Origin: Sulfurimonas sp. | GTDB lineage: Bacteria; Campylobacterota; Campylobacteria; Campylobacterales; Sulfurimonadaceae | Assembly (NCBI GenBank): GCA_026988315.1 | Contig: JALSLJ010000056.1 | Span: 45,034-109,033 of the forward strand | Reading direction: 5' to 3' | Length of the DNA stretch: 64,000 nt | In this document: piece after piece, positions 1 through 8,342 of the stretch | Numbering within the stretch: the stretch's first letter is position 1 | Layout: every line of letters begins with the position of its first letter | Translations under genes and position numbers: made by a program | The notes under the pieces: model-generated | Seen by the model: the letters and a program-made list of their open reading frames with translations, nothing else | Databases searched by the model: none | What the model was told of the DNA's origin: nothing

Positions 1-62
1 CTCTCTTTATCATTTCCTACAGCGTTAATCATACCAATACCAGTAACCACTACTCTTTTCAT
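1..62 (-). CDS. fabF: 3-oxoacyl-ACP synthase II, N-terminal fragment cut by the window edge
   Basis: Only the first 20 codons lie in the window. The reading MKRVVVTGIGMINAVGND is the standard opening of FabF, the condensing enzyme that elongates acyl chains in fatty-acid synthesis. An ATG at 62-60 is preceded on the minus strand by GGAG. It follows acpP and fabG on the same strand, the usual fab order, so it is probably co-transcribed with acpP. The rest lies to the left of the window. Confidence 0.85.
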   Translation of the reverse strand, partial: MKRVVVTGIGMINAVGNDKE

Positions 63-166
63 CAAAATCTCCATAATAAATATAAAATACTTTTAACAAC
101 CGGCAAAAAAGCAAGCTATTAAAAATATTTTACTACTGAGGTTTCCCTCAATAGATTCTCAAAGTA

Positions 167-394
167 TTATTTACTTTCTATATAAGCAACAACATCTTTA
201 ACAGTTTGAATTTTTTCTGCTTCATCATCAGGAATTTCTATATCGAATTTCTCTTCAAGAGCCATTACTAATTCTACTACGTCAAGGCTATCAGCACCTA
301 AATCTTCAACGAATTTCGCATCTTCTTTTACTTCATCCGGGTTAACGCTTAACTGCTCAACTACTACTTCTTTAATATCGTCTAAAAGTGCCAT
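167..394 (-). CDS. acpP: acyl carrier protein
   Basis: A 75-residue acidic protein with the motif [10 protein letters not shown]. Ser36 is the expected 4'-phosphopantetheine attachment site. It carries growing acyl chains in the cytoplasm for FabG, FabF and lipid A or phospholipid synthesis. An in-frame opening extends upstream to 439, but the family start [11 protein letters not shown] and the AGGAGCT sequence just before it fix the ATG at 394. It sits between fabG and fabF on the same strand. Confidence 0.96.
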   Translation of the reverse strand: MALLDDIKEVVVEQLSVNPDEVKEDAKFVEDLGADSLDVVELVMALEEKFDIEIPDDEAEKIQTVKDVVAYIESK

Positions 395-510
395 TATAGC
401 TCCTATGTTTAAGTATAAAATCACCGAATTATAGCACAAGTATCTTAAATATACTAAAGTTATTGCAAGGAAAAAAAGGAAAATATCTGTTATTTTATAG
501 TCTAAGAAGT

Positions 511-516
511 ATTATA
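511..516 (-). promoter_or_regulatory. probable -10 box for acpP-fabF
   Basis: The minus strand reads TATAAT about 115 bases upstream of the acpP start, in the 160-base gap after fabG. No convincing -35 is visible. A separate promoter for acpP would fit its normally high expression, but this is inferred from position only. Confidence 0.45.
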
Positions 517-555
517 ATATTGCCCTTTAATAGCAATACATAAGAGATAAATCTC

Positions 556-1302
556 TTATGCCATATTTAATCCACCATTTACTTTTAAAGTTTCACCAGT
601 GATATAACTAGCATGGTCTGAAAGTAAAAAAGCGGTAGCTTCTGCAACCTCTGAGGCATTTCCAAAACGCTTCATAGGTATATTTGCAGTAAAACTACCT
701 TTCACTTCATCACTTAACGCATCTGTCATCTCAGTTGCAATAAAGCCTGGTGTTACAGTATTGTAACGGATACCACTTGTAGCAGCTTCTATTGCAAAAC
801 TTTTTGTCATTGCAATCACTCCACCCTTGGATGCAGCGTAGTTTGTTTGTCCAGCATTTCCTGTTTCACCAACAATTGAAGCAATATTAACAACTCCACC
901 AAATTTTTTCTTTCTCATCACTTTCATAGATTCACGACATCCAATAAAACAAGAGGTAAGATTTGCATTGATTACAGACATAAAATCATCACTTTTCATA
1001 CGAAGCGCTAGCTTATCATTTGTGATTCCCGCATTGTTTACAAGGTATGAAAGCTCACCATCACTCTCAACGATAGTTTTAATTGCATCAACAAAGGCAG
1101 CTTCATCACTTACATCAAAACCAATAACAGCAGCTTTTCCACCATTGGCCTCAATCGCCTCTTTTACAGCATCAGCTTCAACAGCACCACTTCTATAATT
1201 AATCCAAACTTTTAAGCCAAAACCAGCTAAAGTTTTTGCAACCTCCGCACCAATACCACGACTTGAACCTGTAACTAAAACATTTTTACCACTAAATTTC
1301 AT
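556..1302 (-). CDS. fabG: 3-oxoacyl-ACP reductase
   Basis: A 248-residue short-chain dehydrogenase that reduces 3-oxoacyl-ACP with NADPH in the fatty-acid elongation cycle. The cofactor-binding motif TGSSRGIG lies at residues 11-18, NNAG at 89-92, and the catalytic Ser142, Tyr155 and Lys159 (YAASK) are all present. Length is typical of FabG. The ATG is preceded by GGAGA. The acpP and fabF genes follow on the same strand, which supports FabG over another SDR. Confidence 0.95.
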   Translation of the reverse strand: MKFSGKNVLVTGSSRGIGAEVAKTLAGFGLKVWINYRSGAVEADAVKEAIEANGGKAAVIGFDVSDEAAFVDAIKTIVESDGELSYLVNNAGITNDKLALRMKSDDFMSVINANLTSCFIGCRESMKVMRKKKFGGVVNIASIVGETGNAGQTNYAASKGGVIAMTKSFAIEAATSGIRYNTVTPGFIATEMTDALSDEVKGSFTANIPMKRFGNASEVAEATAFLLSDHASYITGETLKVNGGLNMA

Positions 1303-1336
1303 TATTTATATTTCTCCATTTTTTATTACATTTATA

Positions 1337-1362
1337 GGAAGTGGGACTTTAGTCCAGCTTCC
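1337..1362. repeat. imperfect inverted repeat between gpmI and fabG
   Basis: An 11-bp stem (GGAAGTGGGAC paired with GTCCAGCTTCC, one G-A mismatch and one G-T pair) closes on a TTTA loop. It lies 6 bases past the gpmI stop. No T-run follows on either strand, so it is not a canonical intrinsic terminator. It could be an mRNA-stabilising hairpin or a REP-like intergenic element. Confidence 0.6.
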
Positions 1363-1368
1363 AAATTA

Positions 1369-2844
1369 CTATATTAAACTGTGATCCATCTCAGATGGAA
1401 TTTCGATGCCCATAAGTTTTAAAACTGTTGGTGCTATATTATTTAAACCACCAGCTTCAACTTTTGTTACACCATCTGCCATTACAAAACACCACACTTT
1501 TCCAACTGTATGATTTGTTAAAATATTACCATCATCATCACGCATCTCTTCACAATTTCCATGATCAGATGTAATAATTAAAGCATAATCGTTCTTTTTA
1601 GCACTCTCTACAATTTTACCAAGTTGCTTATCTACAGTAGTTACAGCTATTTTAGCCGCTTCAAAATCACCAGTATGCCCAACCATATCACCATTTGCAA
1701 AATTTACAACTATAAAATCATAAGCCTCATCCATTGCCTTGAGTACTGCATCACCAACTTCAACAGCACTCATTTCAGGTTTTTCGTCATAAGTTTTTAC
1801 ATTTGGTGAAGGGATGAGAACTCTTGTCTCATTCTCATATGGCTCATCAATGCCACCATTTAAGAAAAAAGTCACATGAGCATATTTTTCTGTTTCAGCA
1901 GTGTGTAGTTGACGGAGTCCTTTTGATGCGATAACTTCCGCTAATGTATTTTTTGGTGTATCTTTTGAGAATAGTACAGGATAAGAAAAACTCTTATCAT
2001 ATTGTGTAATAGTTGCAAGCGTTACATCTACATGTTTCTTTGAAAAACCTGTAAAATGTTCATCACCAATAGCTGAGACCATCTCTCTCATCCTATCACT
2101 TCTAAAATTTATAGTTAAAACACTGTCTCCATCTTTCATCCCCTCGTACCCTGCAAAAGCAGTTGGCTCAATAAACTCATCTGTTTCACCAAGTGCATAA
2201 GATGAACCAATGTAACCAGCTGGTTCAAAATCAGTTTTTGGAGTTGCATTTACTATAGCTTCATAGCCTCTTTGAACTCTTTCCCAGCGATTATCTCTAT
2301 CCATAGAATAAAAACGCCCTGAAATTGTTGCTATTCTTACATTTTCATTTAGATGGGCTTCTACCTGTGTTATATATTTTTGAGCAGATATTGGTGAGAC
2401 ATCTCTGCCGTCTGTTATAAGATGTAAAAAAACCTCTTTGCCATTTTTAGCTGCAATATCTGCAATCCCCATAAAGTGATCAATGTGAGAGTGCACACCA
2501 CCGTCACTCATAAGACCTATAAGATGCAATCTATTTGAGGTTTTAAAAAGATTTTGTAATTCTTTATTATCTTCTAAAGTATTTTCACTGAGTGCTAAAG
2601 ATATCTTTACTAAATCTTGATATAAAACTCTGCCACTTCCGATGCTCATATGCCCCACTTCGGAGTTACCCATCTGCCCTTCAGGCAATCCAACACTTAG
2701 CCCAAATGTGTCTATCAAAGAGTGGGGAACCTCTTTAAAAAGTTTATCATATGTAGGTTTAACAGCATTATAAAATGCGTTGTACTCAGTTTTTGAGTTA
2801 TAACCTATGCCATCAGTAATCACTAAAATAGTTTTTTTACTCAA
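1369..2844 (-). CDS. gpmI: 2,3-bisphosphoglycerate-independent phosphoglycerate mutase
   Basis: A 491-residue metalloenzyme of the alkaline phosphatase superfamily that interconverts 3- and 2-phosphoglycerate. The N-terminal metal motif ITDGIGYN is present. The phosphoserine loop GQMGNSEVGHMSIGSGR contains Ser61, and the C-terminal metal motifs NFANGDMVGHTGD and TSDHGNCEEM are intact. The start is TTG at 2844, supported by AAGGAGAG five bases upstream and by the family N-terminus MSKKTILVITDG. It is transcribed divergently from mraY. Confidence 0.96.
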   Translation of the reverse strand: MSKKTILVITDGIGYNSKTEYNAFYNAVKPTYDKLFKEVPHSLIDTFGLSVGLPEGQMGNSEVGHMSIGSGRVLYQDLVKISLALSENTLEDNKELQNLFKTSNRLHLIGLMSDGGVHSHIDHFMGIADIAAKNGKEVFLHLITDGRDVSPISAQKYITQVEAHLNENVRIATISGRFYSMDRDNRWERVQRGYEAIVNATPKTDFEPAGYIGSSYALGETDEFIEPTAFAGYEGMKDGDSVLTINFRSDRMREMVSAIGDEHFTGFSKKHVDVTLATITQYDKSFSYPVLFSKDTPKNTLAEVIASKGLRQLHTAETEKYAHVTFFLNGGIDEPYENETRVLIPSPNVKTYDEKPEMSAVEVGDAVLKAMDEAYDFIVVNFANGDMVGHTGDFEAAKIAVTTVDKQLGKIVESAKKNDYALIITSDHGNCEEMRDDDGNILTNHTVGKVWCFVMADGVTKVEAGGLNNIAPTVLKLMGIEIPSEMDHSLI

Positions 2845-2879
2845 CTTCTCTCCTTGTATAGAGTTTAAAATTAAGTGGC

Positions 2880-2892
2880 ATTATACTATAAT
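2880..2892. promoter_or_regulatory. back-to-back -10 boxes of gpmI and mraY
   Basis: The sequence ATTATACTATAAT contains a minus-strand TATAAT (2885-2880) and a plus-strand TATAAT (2887-2892) separated by one base. The implied transcription starts are near 2873 for gpmI and 2899 for mraY. Both distances to the start codons are reasonable. The two promoters probably exclude each other because polymerase footprints would overlap completely. Confidence 0.65.
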
Positions 2893-2932
2893 GTCGCTTT
2901 TAAATTTATAGAATAGTTACACAGGATACAAA

Positions 2933-3994
2933 TTGCTTTATTGGCTATATGAAATACTTAACATTAACATACTTGGATACATAACTATTAGAGCTGGTTT
3001 ATCCTTTTTTTTAGCTCTATTTTTTACACTTTTTTTGATGCCACGCTTCATAAAATGGGCAAAAAGAACCTCTAGTGTTCAACCTATAAACAATTATGCA
3101 CCAGACAGGCATAAAGAAAAAGAAAAGACCCCTACAATGGGTGGTGTAGTGTTTATTGGTGCTACTATTTTAGCTTCTCTTTTAACTATAAAATTTTCAA
3201 ATCTCTATGCTATAGGAGCAGTGATGACTCTTTTATTTTTTGCACTCATTGGTTTTCAAGATGATTATGCTAAGATAAAGAAAAATGAAAATTTAGCAGG
3301 TTTAAGAGCACGCACAAAACTACTACTACAGGTTATTTCTGCTTTAATTATTGCATGCTATTTATGTATATTTGCAGATTTCAATACTGATTTATACCTT
3401 CCTTTTATTAAAACTCCTATCTTAGACATGGGGATGTTCTCTGTTTTTTTATGGATTTTAGTCGTTGTAGCTACTTCAAATGCAGTAAATTTAACAGATG
3501 GACTTGATGGACTTGCAACTGTACCATCCATTACTGCCCTATCATCCTTTACAATTATCATATACATAACAGGGCATGCAACTATTAGTTCATATCTTTT
3601 AATGCCAAACTTTGATGTCGGAGAAGTTGCTATAGTTTCAAGTGCACTTATGGGAGCACTAACCGGATTTTTATGGCATAACTGCCATCCAGCAGAGGTG
3701 TTTATGGGTGATAGCGGTTCCCTTGCAATAGGCGCTTTTTTAGGTTACTTAGCCATCATCTCTAAAAGTGAAATCCTACTATTACTAATAGGTTCTATAT
3801 TTGTAATTGAGACTTTATCAGTGATACTTCAAGTTGGTAGTTATAAACTTCGCAAAAAAAGAGTTTTTTTAATGGCTCCGATTCATCACCATTTCGAGAT
3901 GAAAAAGTGGGCTGAAAATAAAATCATTGTTAGATTTTGGATTATTGCGATTTTGTCTAATCTTGTCGCGCTTATGACTTTAAAGATTCGCTAA
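2933..3994 (+). CDS. mraY: phospho-N-acetylmuramoyl-pentapeptide transferase
   Basis: A 353-residue polytopic inner-membrane enzyme that transfers phospho-MurNAc-pentapeptide to undecaprenyl phosphate, giving lipid I. The family motifs are visible: GFQDDYAKI, NAVNLTDGLDGLA and the C-terminal MAPIHHHFEMKKW. The start is TTG, chosen because AGGA lies six bases upstream and MLYWLYEILNINILGYIT is the normal MraY beginning. Its stop codon overlaps the murD start by one base, so the two are translationally coupled. Confidence 0.96.
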   Translation: MLYWLYEILNINILGYITIRAGLSFFLALFFTLFLMPRFIKWAKRTSSVQPINNYAPDRHKEKEKTPTMGGVVFIGATILASLLTIKFSNLYAIGAVMTLLFFALIGFQDDYAKIKKNENLAGLRARTKLLLQVISALIIACYLCIFADFNTDLYLPFIKTPILDMGMFSVFLWILVVVATSNAVNLTDGLDGLATVPSITALSSFTIIIYITGHATISSYLLMPNFDVGEVAIVSSALMGALTGFLWHNCHPAEVFMGDSGSLAIGAFLGYLAIISKSEILLLLIGSIFVIETLSVILQVGSYKLRKKRVFLMAPIHHHFEMKKWAENKIIVRFWIIAILSNLVALMTLKIR

Positions 3995-5196
3995 TGAAAA
4001 AAATCTCCCTTTTTGGTTATGGACATACTACAAAAGCAATCGCTTTTAAACATCAAGAGGTAGTTTTTTATGATGATAAATGTACTAAGCCCTTTAAAGA
4101 TGAGAATGGCTTTAGCATCAAGCCATCAAGTGAGTTTCATCCTAATTATTCACAACTTGAAATAACATCTCCAGGGATACCACCATCTAACCCTCTGATA
4201 CTTAAGGCAAAAAACCTTATAAGCGAGTATGATTACTTTGCAAAAGATATGCCGCTGAGTATTTGGATAAGTGGTACAAATGGCAAAACAACTACTACAC
4301 AAATGATGCAACATCTTCTACAAGACAAAGGTTCACAAGAGGGTGGAAATATTGGAACTCCACTCGCTAAGATGAATATCAATGCTAATCTATGGATTTT
4401 AGAAACAAGTTCATTTACTATCCACTATACAAATATTGCCAAACCAAACATATATATCTTACTCCCTGTAAGCCCAGATCACTTAAGTTGGCATGGAGAT
4501 ATGCAAGAGTATGAAAAAGCAAAATTAAAGCCTATTACTATGATGAAAGAGGGTGAAATTGCTATCATCCCTGATAAATATAAAGATATTCAAACAAAAG
4601 CGCATATCATTAGCTATAAAAATGAACTAGATTTAGCAACTCACTTTGATATAGATGTAAAAAAAGTAAATTTTAAAGGTGCATTTCTTAGCGATGCTCT
4701 CTTAGCGATGGCGGTTGATAAAATACTTTTCGACAGAACAAACTATGAAACCATAAACACTTTTACACTTGACCCACACAGACAAGAGGAGCTTAGAGAT
4801 GCTAAAAATCGCCTTTGGGTAAACGACACTAAGGCAACAAACATAGATGCCACTATAGCTGCTCTAAAGCGTTACAAAGGTTCACCTATACATCTCATCT
4901 TAGGTGGTGATGACAAGGGTGTAGAGCTAAAAGAGCTCTTTGATTATCTTCAAAATATAGATGTTAAAATTTATAACATCGGCTCAAACAAAGAGAAGCT
5001 TTCTTTATTAGCAAAAGAGTACACAATAGAGTTTCAACTATGCAAAAATCTCAATGATGCTATCTTAAAAATAAATAAAAATTTAGAAAAAAATGAGCTT
5101 GCACTACTCTCTCCTGCTGCATCTAGTCTTGATGAGTTTAGCTCATATGCCCATAGGGGCAATGAGTTCAAAGAAACTGTAAAAAATCTAAGCTAG
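3994..5196 (+). CDS. murD: UDP-N-acetylmuramoylalanine-D-glutamate ligase
   Basis: A 400-residue Mur ligase that adds D-glutamate to UDP-MurNAc-L-Ala in the cytoplasm. The P-loop SGTNGKTTTTQMM and the C-terminal motif LWVNDTKATNIDATIAAL are clear. At about 400 residues it is shorter than the roughly 440 of the E. coli enzyme, with a reduced N-terminal domain. The ATG overlaps the mraY stop by one base (TAATG). Confidence 0.95.
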   Translation: MKKISLFGYGHTTKAIAFKHQEVVFYDDKCTKPFKDENGFSIKPSSEFHPNYSQLEITSPGIPPSNPLILKAKNLISEYDYFAKDMPLSIWISGTNGKTTTTQMMQHLLQDKGSQEGGNIGTPLAKMNINANLWILETSSFTIHYTNIAKPNIYILLPVSPDHLSWHGDMQEYEKAKLKPITMMKEGEIAIIPDKYKDIQTKAHIISYKNELDLATHFDIDVKKVNFKGAFLSDALLAMAVDKILFDRTNYETINTFTLDPHRQEELRDAKNRLWVNDTKATNIDATIAALKRYKGSPIHLILGGDDKGVELKELFDYLQNIDVKIYNIGSNKEKLSLLAKEYTIEFQLCKNLNDAILKINKNLEKNELALLSPAASSLDEFSSYAHRGNEFKETVKNLS

Positions 5197-5214
5197 ATTT
5201 CAGCACATTAGGGC

Positions 5215-5220
5215 TATAAT
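5215..5220 (+). promoter_or_regulatory. -10 box of the tRNA-Phe pair
   Basis: TATAAT lies 18 bases before the first tRNA, implying a start near 5227. The surrounding sequence is AT-rich without a recognisable -35 hexamer, as in other promoters here. Confidence 0.6.
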
Positions 5221-5237
5221 GTCGCTCTTTAAAAGAT

Positions 5238-5313
5238 GGCCAATTAGCTCAGTCGGTAGAGCAACTGACTGAAAATCAGTGTGTCCTTGGTTCGATTCCG
5301 AGATTGGCCACCA
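5238..5313 (+). tRNA. tRNA-Phe (GAA), first copy
   Basis: A 76-base cloverleaf. The acceptor arm is GGCCAAT/ATTGGCC with an encoded ACCA end, the D-arm has AGCTCAGTCGGTAGAGC, the anticodon stem is ACTGA/TCAGT with GAA at 5271-5273, and the T-arm has GGTTCGATTCC. The anticodon reads UUU/UUC codons. It lies 41 bases after murD. Confidence 0.98.
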
Positions 5314-5338
5314 CCTTTTGAAAGACTTTTATTATTAT

Positions 5339-5414
5339 GGCCAATTAGCTCAGTCGGTAGAGCAACTGACTGAAAATCAGTGTGTCCTTGGTTCGATTCC
5401 GAGATTGGCCACCA
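5339..5414 (+). tRNA. tRNA-Phe (GAA), second identical copy
   Basis: This is base-for-base identical to the tRNA-Phe 25 bases upstream, with the anticodon GAA at 5372-5374 and an encoded CCA end. The spacer contains no promoter-like sequence of its own, so both are probably processed from one transcript. The tail-to-tail neighbour is the glucan phosphorylase homologue. Confidence 0.98.
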
Positions 5415-5433
5415 CCTCACAACCAAAATCAAT

Positions 5434-7083
5434 TTATTCTTTATTGTACATCTTCTCATAATATTCATGAGCCATCCGTCGAGAATCAAAAGCGGGGACA
5501 ACATCTTTCATTGCCGTTTTCATCATCTCTACCCATTGTTTAGGTTGATCATAATACATTGGAATAATCTCATTTTCTAGAATATCCATCATATTTTTGT
5601 TATCTTCGTTGTCTTGCTCTTCTGCGGGTTTATTGTGGTCAATTGCTGGAATTGTAAATGCATTCGCCCCATGTTTGGCAAACTCGGGATGCCAGCCATC
5701 GTTTGTTGAGAAGTGGATTGAGCCATTCATACTCGCTGCCATACCACTTGTGCCACTTGCCTCTCTTGAAACACGCGGAGTATTTAGCCAAATATCACTC
5801 CCTTTTTTCAAGGTAAAAGAGAGGCTCAGCTCGTAACCCACCAAAACAGCCATATTTTTAATTCTATGACTCACATGAATTAGCTCATTAAAAGTATTAA
5901 CTGCATTAATATCAAATGGATAAGGCTTACCAGCCCAAATAACTTGAACTGGATGTTTTTCATCCTCCACTATTTTTTTAAAGCGATTATAATCATGCTT
6001 TAATAATCCTGGACGCTTATACTCAGCAAAACGGCGAGCCCATACGATAGTAAGCACATCAGGATCAAACATCTTACCTGTTTGATCTGCAACCACTTCA
6101 AATAAAACGCGTTTGAGATGCTTTTTACGAGCAATCAGTTCATAATCTTCATGCTCATTAACCGCAGCAGACATCCCTTTATCAGTCCAAAAGTGTCTAT
6201 TTTGTGCATTTGTAATGTAAATGATTTCCGAAGCACCTTCACAATTTTTCCACATACGATTGGCTACCTCTCCATGCATTTTAGAAACTGCATTTGTACA
6301 TTTTACAGCACGCAAAGCAGCTACTGTTAAATTGAAAGTATCACCATATACCATTGTGATTTCACGCACTTTCTCTAGTGAGAGCCCATTAAAGAAACCA
6401 AACCTATAAAGCAGATGAATATCATGCTCTTCATTTCCAGCATCTTCAGGTGTATGCGTTGTAAATACAACATGTTTCTTGAGTATCTCCATATCTCTAT
6501 ATCTATTGTAGAGCTCATATACTAATGGTAAAGCGTGCCCCTCATTCATATGATAAACATCAATCTTTTGTTGTAATGATTCAAGCACTTTAACTCCACC
6601 AATACCTAAAACAATCTCTTGGGAGATTCGTGTTTCTTCATTGGCATCATACAGTTTATGAGTAATTGTACGGGCTAAAAAATCATTCTCAGGAATATCT
6701 GTAGTAAGCAAAATTAATGGCGCAGAGTTAAATACACTCGCTGGTAAATAAAGGGCTTTAATATGAACATCTTGAGAGTGGATATTTACAGTTGCCTGAA
6801 CTCCAAGATCTTCAAGAAAGTAGTAGTGTTTACGGATAAAATTTGCTTGCAAACTGCCATCTTCATGACGAGTTTGATCATAATAACCATAACTCCATAA
6901 AATACCCACGCCGATAACATTTTGACGGAGATCATAAGCACTTCTCATATGTGAACCAGAGAGAAATCCAAGACCACCTGAGTAAATTTTAAGAGCCTGA
7001 TGGATAGCAAACTCCATAGAAAAATAAGCTACACTTTTTTTGTATTTTGGATCAAACGCATAATCATGTGTTATCATTTTCAC
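5434..7083 (-). CDS. alpha-glucan phosphorylase family (GT35-like) protein lacking the PLP lysine
   Basis: A 549-residue short-form glucan phosphorylase homologue. Family signatures include VYHMNEGHALPLVYEL, VVFTTHTPEDAGNEEHD, TIVWARRFAEYKRP and EASGTSGM...MNGSIHFSTNDGW. In PLP-dependent members the residue after the GTSGM/GTSNM motif is the Schiff-base lysine; here residue 449 is Ala (codon 5739-5737). It may therefore not be a classical phosphorylase. The GTG start at 7083 overlaps the pgi stop by four bases (GTGA); an ATG at 7077 is an alternative. It is probably co-transcribed with gap and pgi, linking it to glycogen breakdown or glucan handling. Confidence 0.8.
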   Translation of the reverse strand: MKMITHDYAFDPKYKKSVAYFSMEFAIHQALKIYSGGLGFLSGSHMRSAYDLRQNVIGVGILWSYGYYDQTRHEDGSLQANFIRKHYYFLEDLGVQATVNIHSQDVHIKALYLPASVFNSAPLILLTTDIPENDFLARTITHKLYDANEETRISQEIVLGIGGVKVLESLQQKIDVYHMNEGHALPLVYELYNRYRDMEILKKHVVFTTHTPEDAGNEEHDIHLLYRFGFFNGLSLEKVREITMVYGDTFNLTVAALRAVKCTNAVSKMHGEVANRMWKNCEGASEIIYITNAQNRHFWTDKGMSAAVNEHEDYELIARKKHLKRVLFEVVADQTGKMFDPDVLTIVWARRFAEYKRPGLLKHDYNRFKKIVEDEKHPVQVIWAGKPYPFDINAVNTFNELIHVSHRIKNMAVLVGYELSLSFTLKKGSDIWLNTPRVSREASGTSGMAASMNGSIHFSTNDGWHPEFAKHGANAFTIPAIDHNKPAEEQDNEDNKNMMDILENEIIPMYYDQPKQWVEMMKTAMKDVVPAFDSRRMAHEYYEKMYNKE

Positions 7084-8342
7084 CCTTGAAAATTTTTATA
7101 TAAAATCACCTTACCAAGTTCAACACCTGGCTGATCATAAGTGTTTACTTGTAACATCGCTCCAACTAAAGAGGTCAAAAGTTCATAATAGATAATCACT
7201 GCACCAATGTTGGACTCATTGATTTTATCAAATACAATAGAATCAACCGAGATACCACTTTGGATAAGACTCTCTTTTGTTGCTTCACATTGTGCATTGA
7301 TAAGCGTGTTAAAACTTTTTGTATTGATAAAATCAGTTTTTTCAATATGCTTGAGTGAAATATCGGGAACTTTTAAATCATTCTCAAAATCTTCGATACT
7401 AATAAATGTCACTGTCTTATCTTTTGGACCCTCAATAAGCAACTGCAAAAACGAGTGCTGATCAACTGCCCCAATAATTCCAATGGGTGTTACACCTACA
7501 CTATTTTGAAACTTATCAATTTTGCCAAGTGACTCACCCCAAAGCTGAACATACCATTTTGTAAGGTTCTCTAAGCTGTTTGCATAAGAAAAAAGTACAT
7601 TAATGGACTGCTCTTTTGAATTCTCATAATAAAAACACGCTTTTTCAAGGATATGCTTCTCTTCACCCTTGAAAAAAGATGTTACAAAACTATCTGCACC
7701 ATCAAGTAAAGCTTTTGTATCGTAACCAGCTAATGTTAGCGGGACAATGCCTACAGCACTTAAAACCGAAAAACGCCCACCAACATTATCGGGGATATTG
7801 AACTGTGTTATCCCATAATGGTCTGCAAACTCTGAGAGTGCCGAGCCTTTGTCGGTTATAACCATAACACGCTCTTTATCTTCTTTTTCTAAGTCTAAAT
7901 CAAAATGTTCAATAGCCGTCTTAAAGATTGAAGTGGTCTCAATAGTGCCACCAGATTTAGAGATAACAATAAAAATCGTACTTTTCTTTTGTAACTTAGC
8001 TAATTTTTTAGAGATGTCAATGGGGTCGGAGTTCTCAAAAAAATGAAGCTTGCGAGTGCCTGCACCTTTGGACGAGACTAAAGAGTCTATCGCTTTAATC
8101 CCTAAAGATGAACCACCAATCCCAATAATACCTATATCAGTAATGGCACCAGAACTAAGAATTGTATTAGTATGCAACAGTTTATCTACTGCGTCGATAT
8201 GAATAAGTGAATTTTTCGTCAAACTATAGTAGCCGATTTTTCCACTTTTATGCTCATCTGAGATCACTTTAAAAGCAGTCTCCATAATAGCACTGTGATG
8301 TGAAGTCGCTTTAAAATTAAAATCGCGACTAAAGTGTAACAT
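7080..8342 (-). CDS. pgi: glucose-6-phosphate isomerase
   Basis: A 420-residue isomerase interconverting glucose-6-P and fructose-6-P. The SIS-domain phosphate loop IGIGGSSLGIKA, the motif FIVISKSGGTIETTS and the downstream NVGGRFSVLSAVG are typical. It is somewhat shorter than E. coli Pgi, as in the compact bacterial forms. An in-frame opening continues to 8366, but the ATG at 8342 shares one base with the gap stop (TAATG), which marks it as the coupled start. Confidence 0.93.
   Translation of the reverse strand: MLHFSRDFNFKATSHHSAIMETAFKVISDEHKSGKIGYYSLTKNSLIHIDAVDKLLHTNTILSSGAITDIGIIGIGGSSLGIKAIDSLVSSKGAGTRKLHFFENSDPIDISKKLAKLQKKSTIFIVISKSGGTIETTSIFKTAIEHFDLDLEKEDKERVMVITDKGSALSEFADHYGITQFNIPDNVGGRFSVLSAVGIVPLTLAGYDTKALLDGADSFVTSFFKGEEKHILEKACFYYENSKEQSINVLFSYANSLENLTKWYVQLWGESLGKIDKFQNSVGVTPIGIIGAVDQHSFLQLLIEGPKDKTVTFISIEDFENDLKVPDISLKHIEKTDFINTKSFNTLINAQCEATKESLIQSGISVDSIVFDKINESNIGAVIIYYELLTSLVGAMLQVNTYDQPGVELGKVILYKNFQG

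Noticed and set aside
5244..5504. Open frames running through the tRNA-Phe pair
   Set aside because: The repeated peptide is simply translation of the two identical tRNA genes.
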